The notes: generated from the letters alone by a model not told the origin. DNA of 64,000 nt from DAOUJI01 sp965197415 (GCA_965197415.1 OZ240207.1:1860001-1924000); one strand, 5' to 3'. Counted from the stretch's first letter, positions 8,178 to 15,993 are shown. A program made the numbers and translations.

Positions 8178-9227
8178 ATGAAGACACGCGCGGCGATTCA
8201 CATAAACCTGGGTGAGTATCCCATAGTCGACGAGATCGAAGTCCCCGACCCCCAGCCTAACCAGACGTTGGTGAAGCTGTTCTCCAGCGGAATATGCCAC
8301 TCCCAGCTTCACAACATATTCAACACCGAGTTCGCCCGCCCCACAACCCTGGGGCATGAGGGGACCGGTGTAGTCGTCGCCGCGGGCCGGGACGTGAGCC
8401 ACGTTAAAGAAGGGGACCACGTCATCGTGACCTGGGTGCCCCGCAACCCGGTCCTGGGCAGTCCTCCCAGGATTCCCACAGGAGTCACTTACCAGGAGCA
8501 GGCGATGCCGCCCAATGTGTTCACCTGGGCCGAACACACTTTAGTGAATAGCCAGTTGGTTGTGCCCATCTCCAAGGACGAACCCACGGACGTCAGCTGC
8601 ATCGTGGGCTGTGCAGTGCTCACCGGCTCCGGAGCAGTTATGAATACAGCTCAGGTGCGCCCGGGCGACTCAGTCGCGATTTTTGGAGTTGGTGGAGTGG
8701 GGCTGTCCGCCGTGGCCGCAGCGGCCATGCTGGAGGCCTACCCCATCATCGCCGTGGACCTACAGGACGACAAGCTGGAGTTTGCCAAGGAGTTCGGAGC
8801 CACCCACACGGTGAACGCCTCTCAAACGGACCCGGTTCAGGCGGTGCTGGACCTTACGGGCGGCGGTGCAGAGTACGCTTTCGACACCATAGGAGTGCGG
8901 GCCACCGCCGAGCAGATTCTTCCGTCAGTGCGCATCGGCGGCAACGGAGCAGAAAACCACGGCGGCATGGCCGTCATGGTGGGCTATCCCCCCGATGAAA
9001 TCACCATAAACCCCAAGCTGCTTATGATGGGACAGAGGCGTTTCCGGGGCAGCCTGGGCGCCACTTACCCTGAAAAGGACTTTGCCACCTTCCTGCGATG
9101 GAACAGAGAGGGGAAGCTGCCTCTGGAGAAACTGGTCACCCGTCGCTATCCCCTCGACGACATAGCCGAGGCCTGCGATGACCTGCACCACGGGCGTATT
9201 TTTGGCCGGGCCATCCTGGAGTTTTAG
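8178..9227 (+). CDS. Medium-chain alcohol dehydrogenase lacking the structural zinc site
   Basis: This 349-residue MDR protein keeps the catalytic site (Cys40-His41, GHEGTG at 59-64, Cys150-type ligand in CIVGCAV) and the cofactor motif GVGGVG at 170-175. It resembles class III-type enzymes. The lobe that normally holds four structural cysteines (about residues 86-120) has none and is replaced by a Pro-rich loop. Its start follows GGAGGAG. Its stop codon overlaps by 4 bases the stop of the convergent thiolase-like gene. It is probably the last gene of the 4829-9227 operon, with NAD-linked alcohol or aldehyde oxidation the likely reaction. Confidence 0.88.
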   Translation: MKTRAAIHINLGEYPIVDEIEVPDPQPNQTLVKLFSSGICHSQLHNIFNTEFARPTTLGHEGTGVVVAAGRDVSHVKEGDHVIVTWVPRNPVLGSPPRIPTGVTYQEQAMPPNVFTWAEHTLVNSQLVVPISKDEPTDVSCIVGCAVLTGSGAVMNTAQVRPGDSVAIFGVGGVGLSAVAAAAMLEAYPIIAVDLQDDKLEFAKEFGATHTVNASQTDPVQAVLDLTGGGAEYAFDTIGVRATAEQILPSVRIGGNGAENHGGMAVMVGYPPDEITINPKLLMMGQRRFRGSLGATYPEKDFATFLRWNREGKLPLEKLVTRRYPLDDIAEACDDLHHGRIFGRAILEF

Positions 9228-10423
9228 GGCTCGGCGGTCAGCAGCATACCGCTGCCCCTAAGCATTGGCGAGCCTGCGGTCACGTATGCCGTGCTGCAGT
9301 CGGGCACTTGCCGCTCCCCGGCCCTGCCGGTGACCTGATACACGCCCTCGGCCAAGTGGCCTATGGAATGGAGGCGTCCTTCGCTGAGGGCGCCTCCATG
9401 AGTGTTCACCGGAAGCTGGCCCGTTCGCTCAATCCGCTCGTCCTGTATGAACTGGTGGGCCTCGCCCTTGCCACAAAATCCAGCCGACTCCAACCAGTAG
9501 TAGACCGAGGGGCTGAAGCCGTCGTAGAGCAGGGCCACGTCCACGTCCGACGGCCCCATCCCTGACCGTTCCCACACCCTGTCGGCTATAGAGGCGCCCG
9601 TCTCCATGTAGTCCAGCAGGGGATAGACCATCAGGTTGGGCATGTTAGAGGTGTTCTGGCCGTAACCGGCCACATAGGCTGGCGGGTTGGGCAGGTCCCT
9701 GGCCCGCTCCACAGTGGTCAGCACTATAGCGGCGGCGCCCTCCACCGGAATGTCGCAGTCGAAGAGGCAGAGAGGGTCGGCTATCATCCGAGAGTTCATG
9801 TAGTCGTCGCGGGTCATAGGGGTGTCGAAGAAGTAGGCCTTTTCATTCAGGTTGGCGTTTGTCCGCTGGGTCACCGCTAAAGTCGCCATATCCTCCCGCT
9901 CGGCCCCATAGAGGTGCATGTAGCGGCGATACGCCAGGGAGTGGGGCTGGAAGGATGAGGCGAACCCGTAGGGCGTCTGAAACTGGGCGTCGCCACGGGC
10001 GTATGAGTCAGACACGGCTCCGTACGCGCCCCTTGGGCGGTGCAACGCCCTCCAGACCAGGGCATAGCTGCACGCTCCCGCTGCCAGTGCGTTGACGGAC
10101 TCTATGACGGCGCTTAGGACCATCCCCTGGTCGATTTGGGCGTACCAGCGCACCCCGTGTCCCTTGTCCGGGCCAATCTTCAGGTGGCGCATGATGTAGT
10201 TTACGCTCACCATGTCGCGTCCGTCGGTGGACCCCGCCCCACGGAAGGGAGGTTCCGGGTAGCTGGCGATGCCGTCTATGTCCGACAGTTCCAGCCCGGC
10301 GTCCTCGACTGCGTTGGCGCAGGCCTCCAGGCATCGGGCGCCGAGAGTTCCCTCAAGCGCGCGGCTCAGCTTGGAGAAGCCCACTCCCACGATCGCTGTC
10401 TTGCCCTTGGCCTGCCAGACCAT
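9224..10423 (-). CDS. Thiolase-like protein, Ltp2/SCPx type
   Basis: The 399-residue thiolase-fold protein lacks the usual N-terminal nucleophilic cysteine motif; the matching position reads ACSYALVW. It keeps NTHGG at 340-344 and the downstream GH at 355-356. The segment LLYDGFSPS near residue 300 and GFCGKGE at 315-321 match the Ltp2 group, which works as an aldolase or retro-aldolase on acyl-CoA with a DUF35 partner in steroid side-chain breakdown. Its start codon directly follows the stop of the DUF35 gene, which strongly supports a two-subunit complex. The actual acyl-CoA substrate is unknown. Confidence 0.85.
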   Translation of the reverse strand: MVWQAKGKTAIVGVGFSKLSRALEGTLGARCLEACANAVEDAGLELSDIDGIASYPEPPFRGAGSTDGRDMVSVNYIMRHLKIGPDKGHGVRWYAQIDQGMVLSAVIESVNALAAGACSYALVWRALHRPRGAYGAVSDSYARGDAQFQTPYGFASSFQPHSLAYRRYMHLYGAEREDMATLAVTQRTNANLNEKAYFFDTPMTRDDYMNSRMIADPLCLFDCDIPVEGAAAIVLTTVERARDLPNPPAYVAGYGQNTSNMPNLMVYPLLDYMETGASIADRVWERSGMGPSDVDVALLYDGFSPSVYYWLESAGFCGKGEAHQFIQDERIERTGQLPVNTHGGALSEGRLHSIGHLAEGVYQVTGRAGERQVPDCSTAYVTAGSPMLRGSGMLLTAEP

Positions 10424-10843
10424 CTAGTCCTCCACCATTTCGAACTGGGGCAGGACGACTCCCTCCCGCTCCTCGTAAACGACTTGCACGCGCTGACCTA
10501 TCCGCACTCTGTCTGACTCTGAGCCAGGCATGTACGTAATCATGAAGAGCATGGGCTGCTCATCCAGCTCAACAATGACGTTCACGTAGGGCACATCGTT
10601 CTCGAAACCCTTCACGTTCCTCTGGCGCATGACGGTGTAGCTGTACACCGTGCCCTTGCCGCTGACCGTCTCGAAAGCCAAGTCCTCCGAGCCGCAGGCG
10701 TCGCATAGCGGCCTCGGCGGGTGGTTGTAGTAGCCGCAGGCGCTGCAGTGCTGTATCTCAAGCCGGCGTTCCCCGGCCGCGTCCCAGAAGGGCCGGGTCA
10801 GGTCGTCGGGCAGAGGCAGCGGTTTGGAAGGCGTGTCGGTCAC
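10424..10843 (-). CDS. DUF35 / zinc-ribbon OB-fold acyl-CoA-associated protein
   Basis: The 139-residue protein has a rubredoxin-like zinc ribbon (Cys33, Cys36, Cys47, Cys50) followed by an OB-fold with GTVYSYTVMRQ and the acidic C-terminal strand. Such proteins bind the CoA part of the substrate for a partner thiolase or aldolase. The stop at 10424 abuts the thiolase start at 10423, so the two are translated together. Upstream a palindrome overlaps the probable -10 box (10882-10899), which suggests a repressor controls the pair. Confidence 0.88.
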   Translation of the reverse strand: MTDTPSKPLPLPDDLTRPFWDAAGERRLEIQHCSACGYYNHPPRPLCDACGSEDLAFETVSGKGTVYSYTVMRQRNVKGFENDVPYVNVIVELDEQPMLFMITYMPGSESDRVRIGQRVQVVYEEREGVVLPQFEMVED

Positions 10844-10881
10844 GGTTCAGGTCCCCTCTGTCCCAAGTATAATCCGAGCTT

Positions 10882-10899
10882 CTCGTACCATTATACGAG
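10882..10899 (-). promoter_or_regulatory. Palindromic operator overlapping a -10 box upstream of the DUF35/thiolase operon
   Basis: CTCGTA-N6-TACGAG is a perfect 6-base inverted repeat. On the minus strand it contains TATAAT (10895-10890) about 47 bases before the DUF35 start. A dimeric repressor bound here would block RNA polymerase. The cognate regulator is not evident nearby; the -35 box is weak. Confidence 0.45.
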
Positions 10900-11041
10900 T
10901 ATATCGTCATTTGTACGCTTTGGCTTGGCAGCGCGAGGGTGAGTACAGACTGTCTGGGGCGTTTGTTGTTCTGTGGACGTGAAGGAATGTATTGATCGTA
11001 AGCATATGCGATGCCGATTTTTGTCCCCCTCTGACGCTGCC

Positions 11042-11070
11042 TTGGAGCGGCAATATGTCTGGTGTATAGT
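11042..11070 (+). promoter_or_regulatory. Sigma-70-type promoter of the VapB-like gene
   Basis: TTGGAG at 11042-11047 and TATAGT at 11065-11070 are separated by 17 bases. The expected transcription start, about 7 bases downstream, falls at the ATG at 11077, so the mRNA may be leaderless. No Shine-Dalgarno sequence could fit between the promoter and the start codon. Confidence 0.5.
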
Positions 11071-11076
11071 AGGTGA

Positions 11077-11289
11077 ATGGAACACAAAAACGTTGATATC
11101 AATGACCGAGCTTGTACAAATGCGAAGCGCCGTCGCCGGCTGTCGACCAAGCGGGGAGCAGAGGACTTATCACTGCGTTCCCCAGAGGTTGAGCCGCTAT
11201 CCATCGACGAGGCCCGGAAACTGCGTGGCTCAGGCTGGGTAGGCGACCTTGATACGCTCCGGTCGGCGACGGAACGTGATTCCGTTTGA
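11077..11289 (+). CDS. VapB-type antitoxin without an adjacent VapC
   Basis: The 70-residue product fits a VapB antitoxin: an N-terminal ribbon-helix-helix-like segment (KNVDINDRACTNAKRRRRLSTKR) and the C-terminal toxin-binding motif LRGSGWVGDLDTLR. VapC PIN-domain toxins normally follow immediately. Here the next genes (11356, 11602) are not PIN proteins, so this is either a solitary antitoxin or half of a decayed pair. The promoter overlaps its start region. Assignment rests mainly on the C-terminal motif. Confidence 0.55.
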   Translation: MEHKNVDINDRACTNAKRRRRLSTKRGAEDLSLRSPEVEPLSIDEARKLRGSGWVGDLDTLRSATERDSV

Positions 11290-11355
11290 CGCCTCCGCGT
11301 AGGTTATGATTCCAAGAGAGACTGGGGCTGTAGCCTGTTATAACATAGAGGGGAC

Positions 11356-11598
11356 ATGCACCACAGAGAAGTTTCCGACGAACACACGGCATTCGAGCAG
11401 CGAGTCCTAGAGAGGTTCAAGGAAGCGCTTGCCGGAGCGCCTGATGAGTACCGTTGCCCCGACACGGGGTTTTACTGCACTAGGGACGATTGGGAAAAGG
11501 TTGTAGCCTCCATAGAAAACGACGGCATTCCCACAGTTGAAGAAATGCGGGAGATGATGAAGGGCTGGGGATTGGACCCCAGCCGTGTTGGCCTTTAG
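11356..11598 (+). CDS. Small hypothetical protein, first gene of a possible toxin-antitoxin pair
   Basis: This 80-residue acidic, mostly helical protein starts at ATG 11356 behind GAGGGGAC. Two cysteines (PDTGFYCTRDDWEK region) are present but do not form a recognised ligand set. It ends 3 bases before the ATG of the next small gene, so the two are probably translationally coupled. I do not recognise the family. Position and size are compatible with an antitoxin, nothing more. Confidence 0.5.
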   Translation: MHHREVSDEHTAFEQRVLERFKEALAGAPDEYRCPDTGFYCTRDDWEKVVASIENDGIPTVEEMREMMKGWGLDPSRVGL

Positions 11599-11601
11599 CG
11601 C

Positions 11602-11880
11602 ATGCTTCCCATCTTCCACCCGCTGCCAGCGGCGCGCCACTATCTAAACTCAGCGTCTCCCACCGCCAGGGCTGACATCATCGACCTCGTAGCATGGCTC
11701 ATCAGAAGCCCCTCGCTTGATTCCTTGGACAACCCATATGTACGGCGGATATGGAGCCAAGAGTTTGATCTATTGGAATATCAAGACAACCATTACTGGA
11801 TCATCTTCTATTGGGAACCCCCTACCTTGGTCGCAGTGAACATCGGAGATTCTTCGGAAGAGCCCCGTCTCTGGCGATAA
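11602..11880 (+). CDS. Small hypothetical protein, possibly ParE/RelE-fold
   Basis: The 92-residue product has a helix-helix-strand layout: ARADIIDLVAWLIRSP, then FDLLEYQDNHYWIIFYW and TLVAVNIGDSS. The last strands vaguely resemble the ParE/RelE toxin core (Y.I.Y....V.VV.I), but the basic catalytic residues of RelE are not clear. It follows the 80-residue gene after 3 bases. The toxin role is inferred from shape and gene order only. Confidence 0.45.
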   Translation: MLPIFHPLPAARHYLNSASPTARADIIDLVAWLIRSPSLDSLDNPYVRRIWSQEFDLLEYQDNHYWIIFYWEPPTLVAVNIGDSSEEPRLWR

Positions 11881-11968
11881 GCGCCCGAGGCCGCCCGACG
11901 GCTGTCCCACCGGGCTTGGGGCGGGTGTATAATGAAGGCCGCCCAGGAATCGAGTCCGGCGGTGTTCG

Positions 11969-13186
11969 ATGAGCGTCGAAAAGCGGCTTCCCATGGAAGG
12001 CATCAGGGTCTTGGACTTCGGCATGGCCGCGGTCGGCCCCCTCTCTGCAACATATCTGGGCGTGCTGGGAGCCGACGTAATCAAGATAGAGCAGCCGACC
12101 GGGGACGTGGTGCGCCGAGGCAGCGGCGCCACCATGCAGGGCATGGGATGCACCTTCATCGGCAACAACTACACCAAGCGCGGCATGATGCTGGACCTGA
12201 AGGACGAGACGGACCTGGGCATCGCATTCAAGCTGGTGGCCTCCGCCGACGTAGCCCTGGACAACTTCCGTGAGCGGGACATCATGGTGCGGCTGGGCCT
12301 GGGCTACGATGTAATCTCCAAACTCAACCCACGCATCATCTATCTGCAGGCCTCCGCCTATGGCCCTGTGGGTCCACTGAAGGGGATGCTGAGCAACGAG
12401 TGGGCAACCCAGGCCGCCGCGGCCTACACCAGCCTGAACGGCAAGGTGGGAGGCCAGCCCGAGTTCCTTAGAGGTTCCGCCCACTTGGACTGGAACGGGG
12501 CCATGCTCAACTGCCTGGGCATTCTCGCTGCCTTGCACGTCCGGAACAAGACGGGACGAGGCGTTTTCATGGAGACCAGCCAGCTCCAGTCTACGGTGAC
12601 CGGCGGCTTCACACGGCTTGCGGAGTATTTCGCCTCTGGGGAATCTCCCGAGCCCATGGGATCGTCCAGACCCAACATCGTGCCGGACCAGGCCTTCCTG
12701 ACGGCGTTGGGGTACATCAGCGTCAGCGTGGTCCACAACGGCATCTGGGGGCGCCTGTGCCAGGCCCTGGACATGCCTGAGTTGACGGACGACCCCCGTT
12801 TCGCCACCAATCAGGCCCGGGTGGACAACCGGGACGAGCTTATACCCATCCTGGAAGACCGCTTTATGAAACGGGCCGCGTGGCAGTGGGTGGAGACACT
12901 GCGACGCCACAGAGTGCCGTGTGGCGAGTACAAGTACGACAAGCCCAGGAGCCACCTGGCTATGGAGCATCCCCAGGTTGTGGCCAACCACATGATGGAC
13001 ACCATAGAGTCGGCTTGGGGTCCGGTGAACTACTCCACGGGCCACTGGAGGTTCAGCCGCGCCCGCACCAAGGTGGACAGGCCGGCGCCGGTGTTCAATC
13101 AGCACCGGGATGAGATCGTCCATGAACTTGAAGAGAAGGCCGCGTCAAACGGAGCCTCACCTTCCCCAAGGGGAAACGGAAGTTGA
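11969..13186 (+). CDS. Class III (CaiB/BaiF) CoA-transferase, first of a pair
   Basis: The 405-residue protein has the family layout. GIRVLDFGMAAVGPL and GADVIKIEQP stand at the N-terminus, LGLGYDVISKLNPRIIYLQASAYG in the middle, and the catalytic aspartate probably at Asp174 in HLDWNGAM. These enzymes move CoA from one acyl-CoA to a free acid through glutamyl- or aspartyl-CoA intermediates. TATAAT at 11928-11933 may be its -10 box. A second CoA-transferase follows on the same strand after 42 bases. The pair may form a heteromer or act on consecutive substrates. Confidence 0.9.
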   Translation: MSVEKRLPMEGIRVLDFGMAAVGPLSATYLGVLGADVIKIEQPTGDVVRRGSGATMQGMGCTFIGNNYTKRGMMLDLKDETDLGIAFKLVASADVALDNFRERDIMVRLGLGYDVISKLNPRIIYLQASAYGPVGPLKGMLSNEWATQAAAAYTSLNGKVGGQPEFLRGSAHLDWNGAMLNCLGILAALHVRNKTGRGVFMETSQLQSTVTGGFTRLAEYFASGESPEPMGSSRPNIVPDQAFLTALGYISVSVVHNGIWGRLCQALDMPELTDDPRFATNQARVDNRDELIPILEDRFMKRAAWQWVETLRRHRVPCGEYKYDKPRSHLAMEHPQVVANHMMDTIESAWGPVNYSTGHWRFSRARTKVDRPAPVFNQHRDEIVHELEEKAASNGASPSPRGNGS

Positions 13187-13228
13187 GCCTCATTGCGCTT
13201 CCGGCGTTTAAGGTGAGGGTCTAACACG

Positions 13229-14416
13229 ATGCCGCTGGCTCTTGAAGGAATAAGAGTCGTCGATGTCTCCCAGGGCGTTTCCGGACCTCTGGGGTCCATG
13301 ATGCTGGGAGACCTGGGGGCAGAGATCATTAAGGTCGAGCCGATCGAGGGTGACTGGCTCCGGCAAATCGGCCCCTTCGAAAACGGTGAAGGCTCCCTGT
13401 TCATCCGGCTGAATAGGAACCGACGCGGGATCTGCCTGGACCTGAAATCTCCGGCTGGCAGGGAAGCCCTGGTCCGGCTGGTCCAGGGCGCCGACGCTTT
13501 CATTGAGGGCTACCGGCCAGGGGCCATGGACGGACTGGGCCTAGGCTATGACGACCTGTCGGCGGTGAACCCGGGCCTCATTTACTGCTCCATATCGGGA
13601 ATGGGAAGTCAGGGTCCCATGGCCGAATTTCCCGCCAGCGAGCTTGACGTGCAGGCTATTATCGGAAAGTATCGGCATCTGGGCCGCGCCGATGAGCCGC
13701 CCATGCGCGTGGGGTTCGACGTGGTGTCTGAGAACGCCGGATGGGCCGCCGCTCAGGCTGTGGTCATAGGCATAATGGAGAGGGAAGCAACGGGTCTGGG
13801 ACAGCATGTGGAGACTTCGTTGCTGGATGCGGCGGTCAACCTAATGCAGTGGGCCACGGCCGCCGAGTCCGCCCCTGACGAATGGAAGGGGAAGCAGCTT
13901 GCCGGGTACACCGAACCACCCGACCACGGGTTCCGCTGCAAGGACGCCAACTTTCTGCTGGATATGGGGCGCGTGGAGGAAGAATGGAAGCAGTTCTGTC
14001 TCGCAGTGGGCGCCGACAACGTCGCCTACAACCCACTCTATGACAGCTTTGCCAAGCGGCTTAACTGGATGCCCACCATCCGGGAAGAGATGGCGGCCGC
14101 GCTGGCCAACTGGACCTTCGATGACTTGGAGAAGCTGGCCAGGGGAATGGGGGCCACCATAGTCAGGATGAACACCTTCGACTCGCTGATGAACCATCCA
14201 CAGGTGGAAGCGTTGGAGATGGTCCGCGAACTAGAGCACCCGGTAGTCGGAAGATATCGGACACTGGACATCCCGTGGGACTTCTCAGAGCCCATCGCCC
14301 GCCTCGCTCCGGCTCCCGCTCCGACTCTGGGTCAGCACACCCGGGAGCTGCTGGCGGAGGCAGAATACTCCGAAGCGGAGATATCCGGCATGTATGCGGA
14401 GGGGGTTGTGGGGTAG
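13229..14416 (+). CDS. Class III (CaiB/BaiF) CoA-transferase, second of a pair
   Basis: This 395-residue CaiB/BaiF protein shows VVDVSQGVSGPLGSMMLGDLG and GAEIIKVEP at the N-terminus. LGLGYDDLSAVNPGLIYCSISGMG follows, and the likely catalytic aspartate is Asp164 (VGFDVVSENAGW). It differs strongly from its neighbour at 11969, so the pair is not a recent duplication. It activates or exchanges an organic acid as CoA thioester, consistent with the catabolic surroundings. A repeat copy begins 16 bases after its stop. Confidence 0.9.
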   Translation: MPLALEGIRVVDVSQGVSGPLGSMMLGDLGAEIIKVEPIEGDWLRQIGPFENGEGSLFIRLNRNRRGICLDLKSPAGREALVRLVQGADAFIEGYRPGAMDGLGLGYDDLSAVNPGLIYCSISGMGSQGPMAEFPASELDVQAIIGKYRHLGRADEPPMRVGFDVVSENAGWAAAQAVVIGIMEREATGLGQHVETSLLDAAVNLMQWATAAESAPDEWKGKQLAGYTEPPDHGFRCKDANFLLDMGRVEEEWKQFCLAVGADNVAYNPLYDSFAKRLNWMPTIREEMAAALANWTFDDLEKLARGMGATIVRMNTFDSLMNHPQVEALEMVRELEHPVVGRYRTLDIPWDFSEPIARLAPAPAPTLGQHTRELLAEAEYSEAEISGMYAEGVVG

Positions 14417-14431
14417 GGGCGCGGCGGCCGT

Positions 14432-14470
14432 CCCTTCTCCCCTGGCGGGAGAAGGTTAGGATGAGGGGGA
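14432..14470 (+). repeat. Palindromic intergenic repeat, half copy upstream of DUF559
   Basis: The hairpin CCCTTCTCC-CCTGGC-GGAGAAGG is followed by TTAGGATGAGGGGGA. The same 39 bases recur as the right half of the copies at 14811 and 15901. The terminal GAGGGGGA lies directly before the DUF559 ATG and can act as its ribosome-binding site. Confidence 0.9.
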
Positions 14471-14471
14471 T

Positions 14472-14852
14472 ATGAGCAGCGCATCCAAGGCTCGCCAACT
14501 TAGAAAGGATTCCACCGACGCGGAAAGGTGTATGTGGTCGCTTTTGCGAAACCGTCAGTTTGCAGACCGAAAATTCCGCAGGCAAGTCCCCATAGGCCCA
14601 TACGTTGTAGACTTCGTGTGTTTAGAGAATAGGCTGATTGTTGAGTTGGACGGCGGACACCATGTGACTCGTGAGGGGTACGACAGCGACCGTACGAAAT
14701 GGTTGACGTGTCAGGGATTTAGAGTAATCAGATTCTGGAACAATCAAGTCTTGAGCGAACCCGTTTCGGTGCAGGAAGCTCTCCTGGGCGAGTTGGAAAT
14801 GGTGCGCCCACCCTCACCCCACCCCTCTCCCGTCAAGGGAGAGGGAGCATAA
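14472..14852 (+). CDS. DUF559 endonuclease-like protein bounded by repeats
   Basis: The 126-residue product is a DUF559 protein, a small Vsr-like PD-(D/E)XK fold. It has RKDSTDAERCMWSLLRNRQF at the N-terminus and VVDFVC with Asp47. The central motif is LIVELDGGHH (Glu58, Asp60, His63-64), and the end of the fold is GFRVIRFWNN. The ATG lies at the end of one repeat copy. The last 13 codons (residues 114-126, reading PSPHPSPVKGEGA) are encoded by the next copy, so the gene is bracketed and partly built by the repeat family. Nuclease activity is predicted, not known. Its function may be repeat mobilisation, repair or nothing useful to the host. Confidence 0.85.
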   Translation: MSSASKARQLRKDSTDAERCMWSLLRNRQFADRKFRRQVPIGPYVVDFVCLENRLIVELDGGHHVTREGYDSDRTKWLTCQGFRVIRFWNNQVLSEPVSVQEALLGELEMVRPPSPHPSPVKGEGA

Positions 14853-14893
14853 GTCCCTTCTCCCCTGGCGGGAGAAGGTTAGGATGAGGGGGA
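14811..14893 (+). repeat. Palindromic intergenic repeat, full composite copy downstream of DUF559
   Basis: Two hairpins in a row: CCCTCTCCCGTCAAGGGAGAGGG, then CTTCTCCCCTGGCGGGAGAAG, ending in TTAGGATGAGGGGGA. It is nearly identical to 15901-15983 over about 83 bases. It encodes the C-terminus of the DUF559 protein. Confidence 0.9.
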
Positions 14894-14936
14894 TTAAAGG
14901 ATACTGAGGGCAGGGCAAGACGATTGGAGGAGAAGG

Positions 14937-15884
14937 ATGAATTTCGGATGCGTAATTCCGAACAGAGGAAACCCTCTGTTCACCCCGGAGGAGATGAAGA
15001 CCCAGGTGGTCAAGGCGGAGGAGATGGGTTTCGAGCATGCATGGTTCAGCGACCATGTGATTCTGCCCAACACCGTGGCTCCCCGCTACCCTTACTCGGC
15101 CACGGGAGTGCCCCGGTTCACCGTCGAGCAGCCCTACAGTGACCCGCTGACGGTTATGGCTTTCATGGCCGGGGCCACTTCCCGCATCAAGTTCGGCACC
15201 GGCGTCTTGGTGATTCCGTACCGGCCTGCTGTGCTGGCGGCAAAGATAATCTCCACCATCGACTACTTCTCCGGCGGCAGGGTGATTCTGGGCATCGGAG
15301 TAGGCTGGATGGAAGAGGAGTTCGTCGCCCTGGGGCTGGACACCTTCCGCCAGCGGGGCAAGGTCACCGACGAGTTCATCAAGGTCTTTCGAGAGTTGTG
15401 GAGCAATGAGGACCCTGAGTACGACGGCGAATACGTGAAGTTCTCGGACCTGAAGTTCTATCCGAAACCCGCACAGAAGCCCGGAGTCCCCATCTGGGTT
15501 GGGGGCAACACGCCTCCGGCCATTAGGAGAGCCGCGCGCCTGGGCGACGGCTGGATTCCCATCGGCGCCAGGCCTCCCGACCTGTTCCCTCCCGACGAGT
15601 TGGCCAAGAAGATTGGTGAGCTAAGGGACCTGACGGAGAAAGCGGGACGGCCAAGAGACGACGTGGAATTGGCCTTCTCCTGCGAGGTCGATTACGAGCG
15701 GAAAGGCAACGGAGAGAGGTGGCCTCTTACAGGGACTGCTCAAGAAATCGCCGACGACCTGAAGCGGTACCACGAGATAGGCGTGCGCCACTACCGCATG
15801 GGCTTCCCCGGCGAAACTCTTCAGGCCAAGCTGGACAACATGGAGCGGTTCGCCAATGAGGTCAGGCCCAAGCTGGCGGCATGA
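14937..15884 (+). CDS. LLM-class F420-dependent-type oxidoreductase (2 of 4)
   Basis: The 315-residue TIM-barrel protein starts at ATG 14937 behind GGAGGAG. Hallmarks are AWFSDHV, the strand RIKFGTGVLVIPYRPAVLAAK, then FSGGRVILGIGVGWMEEEF, and late GVPIWVGGNTPPAIRRAARLGDGW. This pattern fits the F420-family subgroup of luciferase-like enzymes (TIGR03619-like) better than the long-chain monooxygenases. It lies between two composite repeats and before pcrA, so it is probably a single-gene unit. The substrate is unknown. Confidence 0.88.
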   Translation: MNFGCVIPNRGNPLFTPEEMKTQVVKAEEMGFEHAWFSDHVILPNTVAPRYPYSATGVPRFTVEQPYSDPLTVMAFMAGATSRIKFGTGVLVIPYRPAVLAAKIISTIDYFSGGRVILGIGVGWMEEEFVALGLDTFRQRGKVTDEFIKVFRELWSNEDPEYDGEYVKFSDLKFYPKPAQKPGVPIWVGGNTPPAIRRAARLGDGWIPIGARPPDLFPPDELAKKIGELRDLTEKAGRPRDDVELAFSCEVDYERKGNGERWPLTGTAQEIADDLKRYHEIGVRHYRMGFPGETLQAKLDNMERFANEVRPKLAA

Positions 15885-15900
15885 AGGAGTTCATTAGTCA

Positions 15901-15983
15901 CCCTCACCCCAGCCCTCTCCCGTCAAGGGTGAGGGAGTATAAGTCCCTTCTCCCCTGGCGGGAGAAGGTTAGGATGAGGGGGA
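15901..15983 (+). repeat. Palindromic intergenic repeat, full composite copy
   Basis: Almost the same 83 bases as at 14811-14893, here between the flavin oxidoreductase and pcrA. The terminal GAGGGGGA lies 11 bases before the pcrA ATG. Confidence 0.9.
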
Positions 15984-15993
15984 TGGCTGGAGC

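Noticed and set aside
11822..13123. 433-residue minus-strand frame opposite the first CoA-transferase
   Set aside because: Antisense shadow with no family match, while the plus-strand protein is a clear CaiB/BaiF member.
14432..15983. CRISPR array suggested by several similar repeats near 14.4-16 kb
   Set aside because: Spacing is irregular, the units are two-hairpin palindromes separated by genes, and no cas genes are present.
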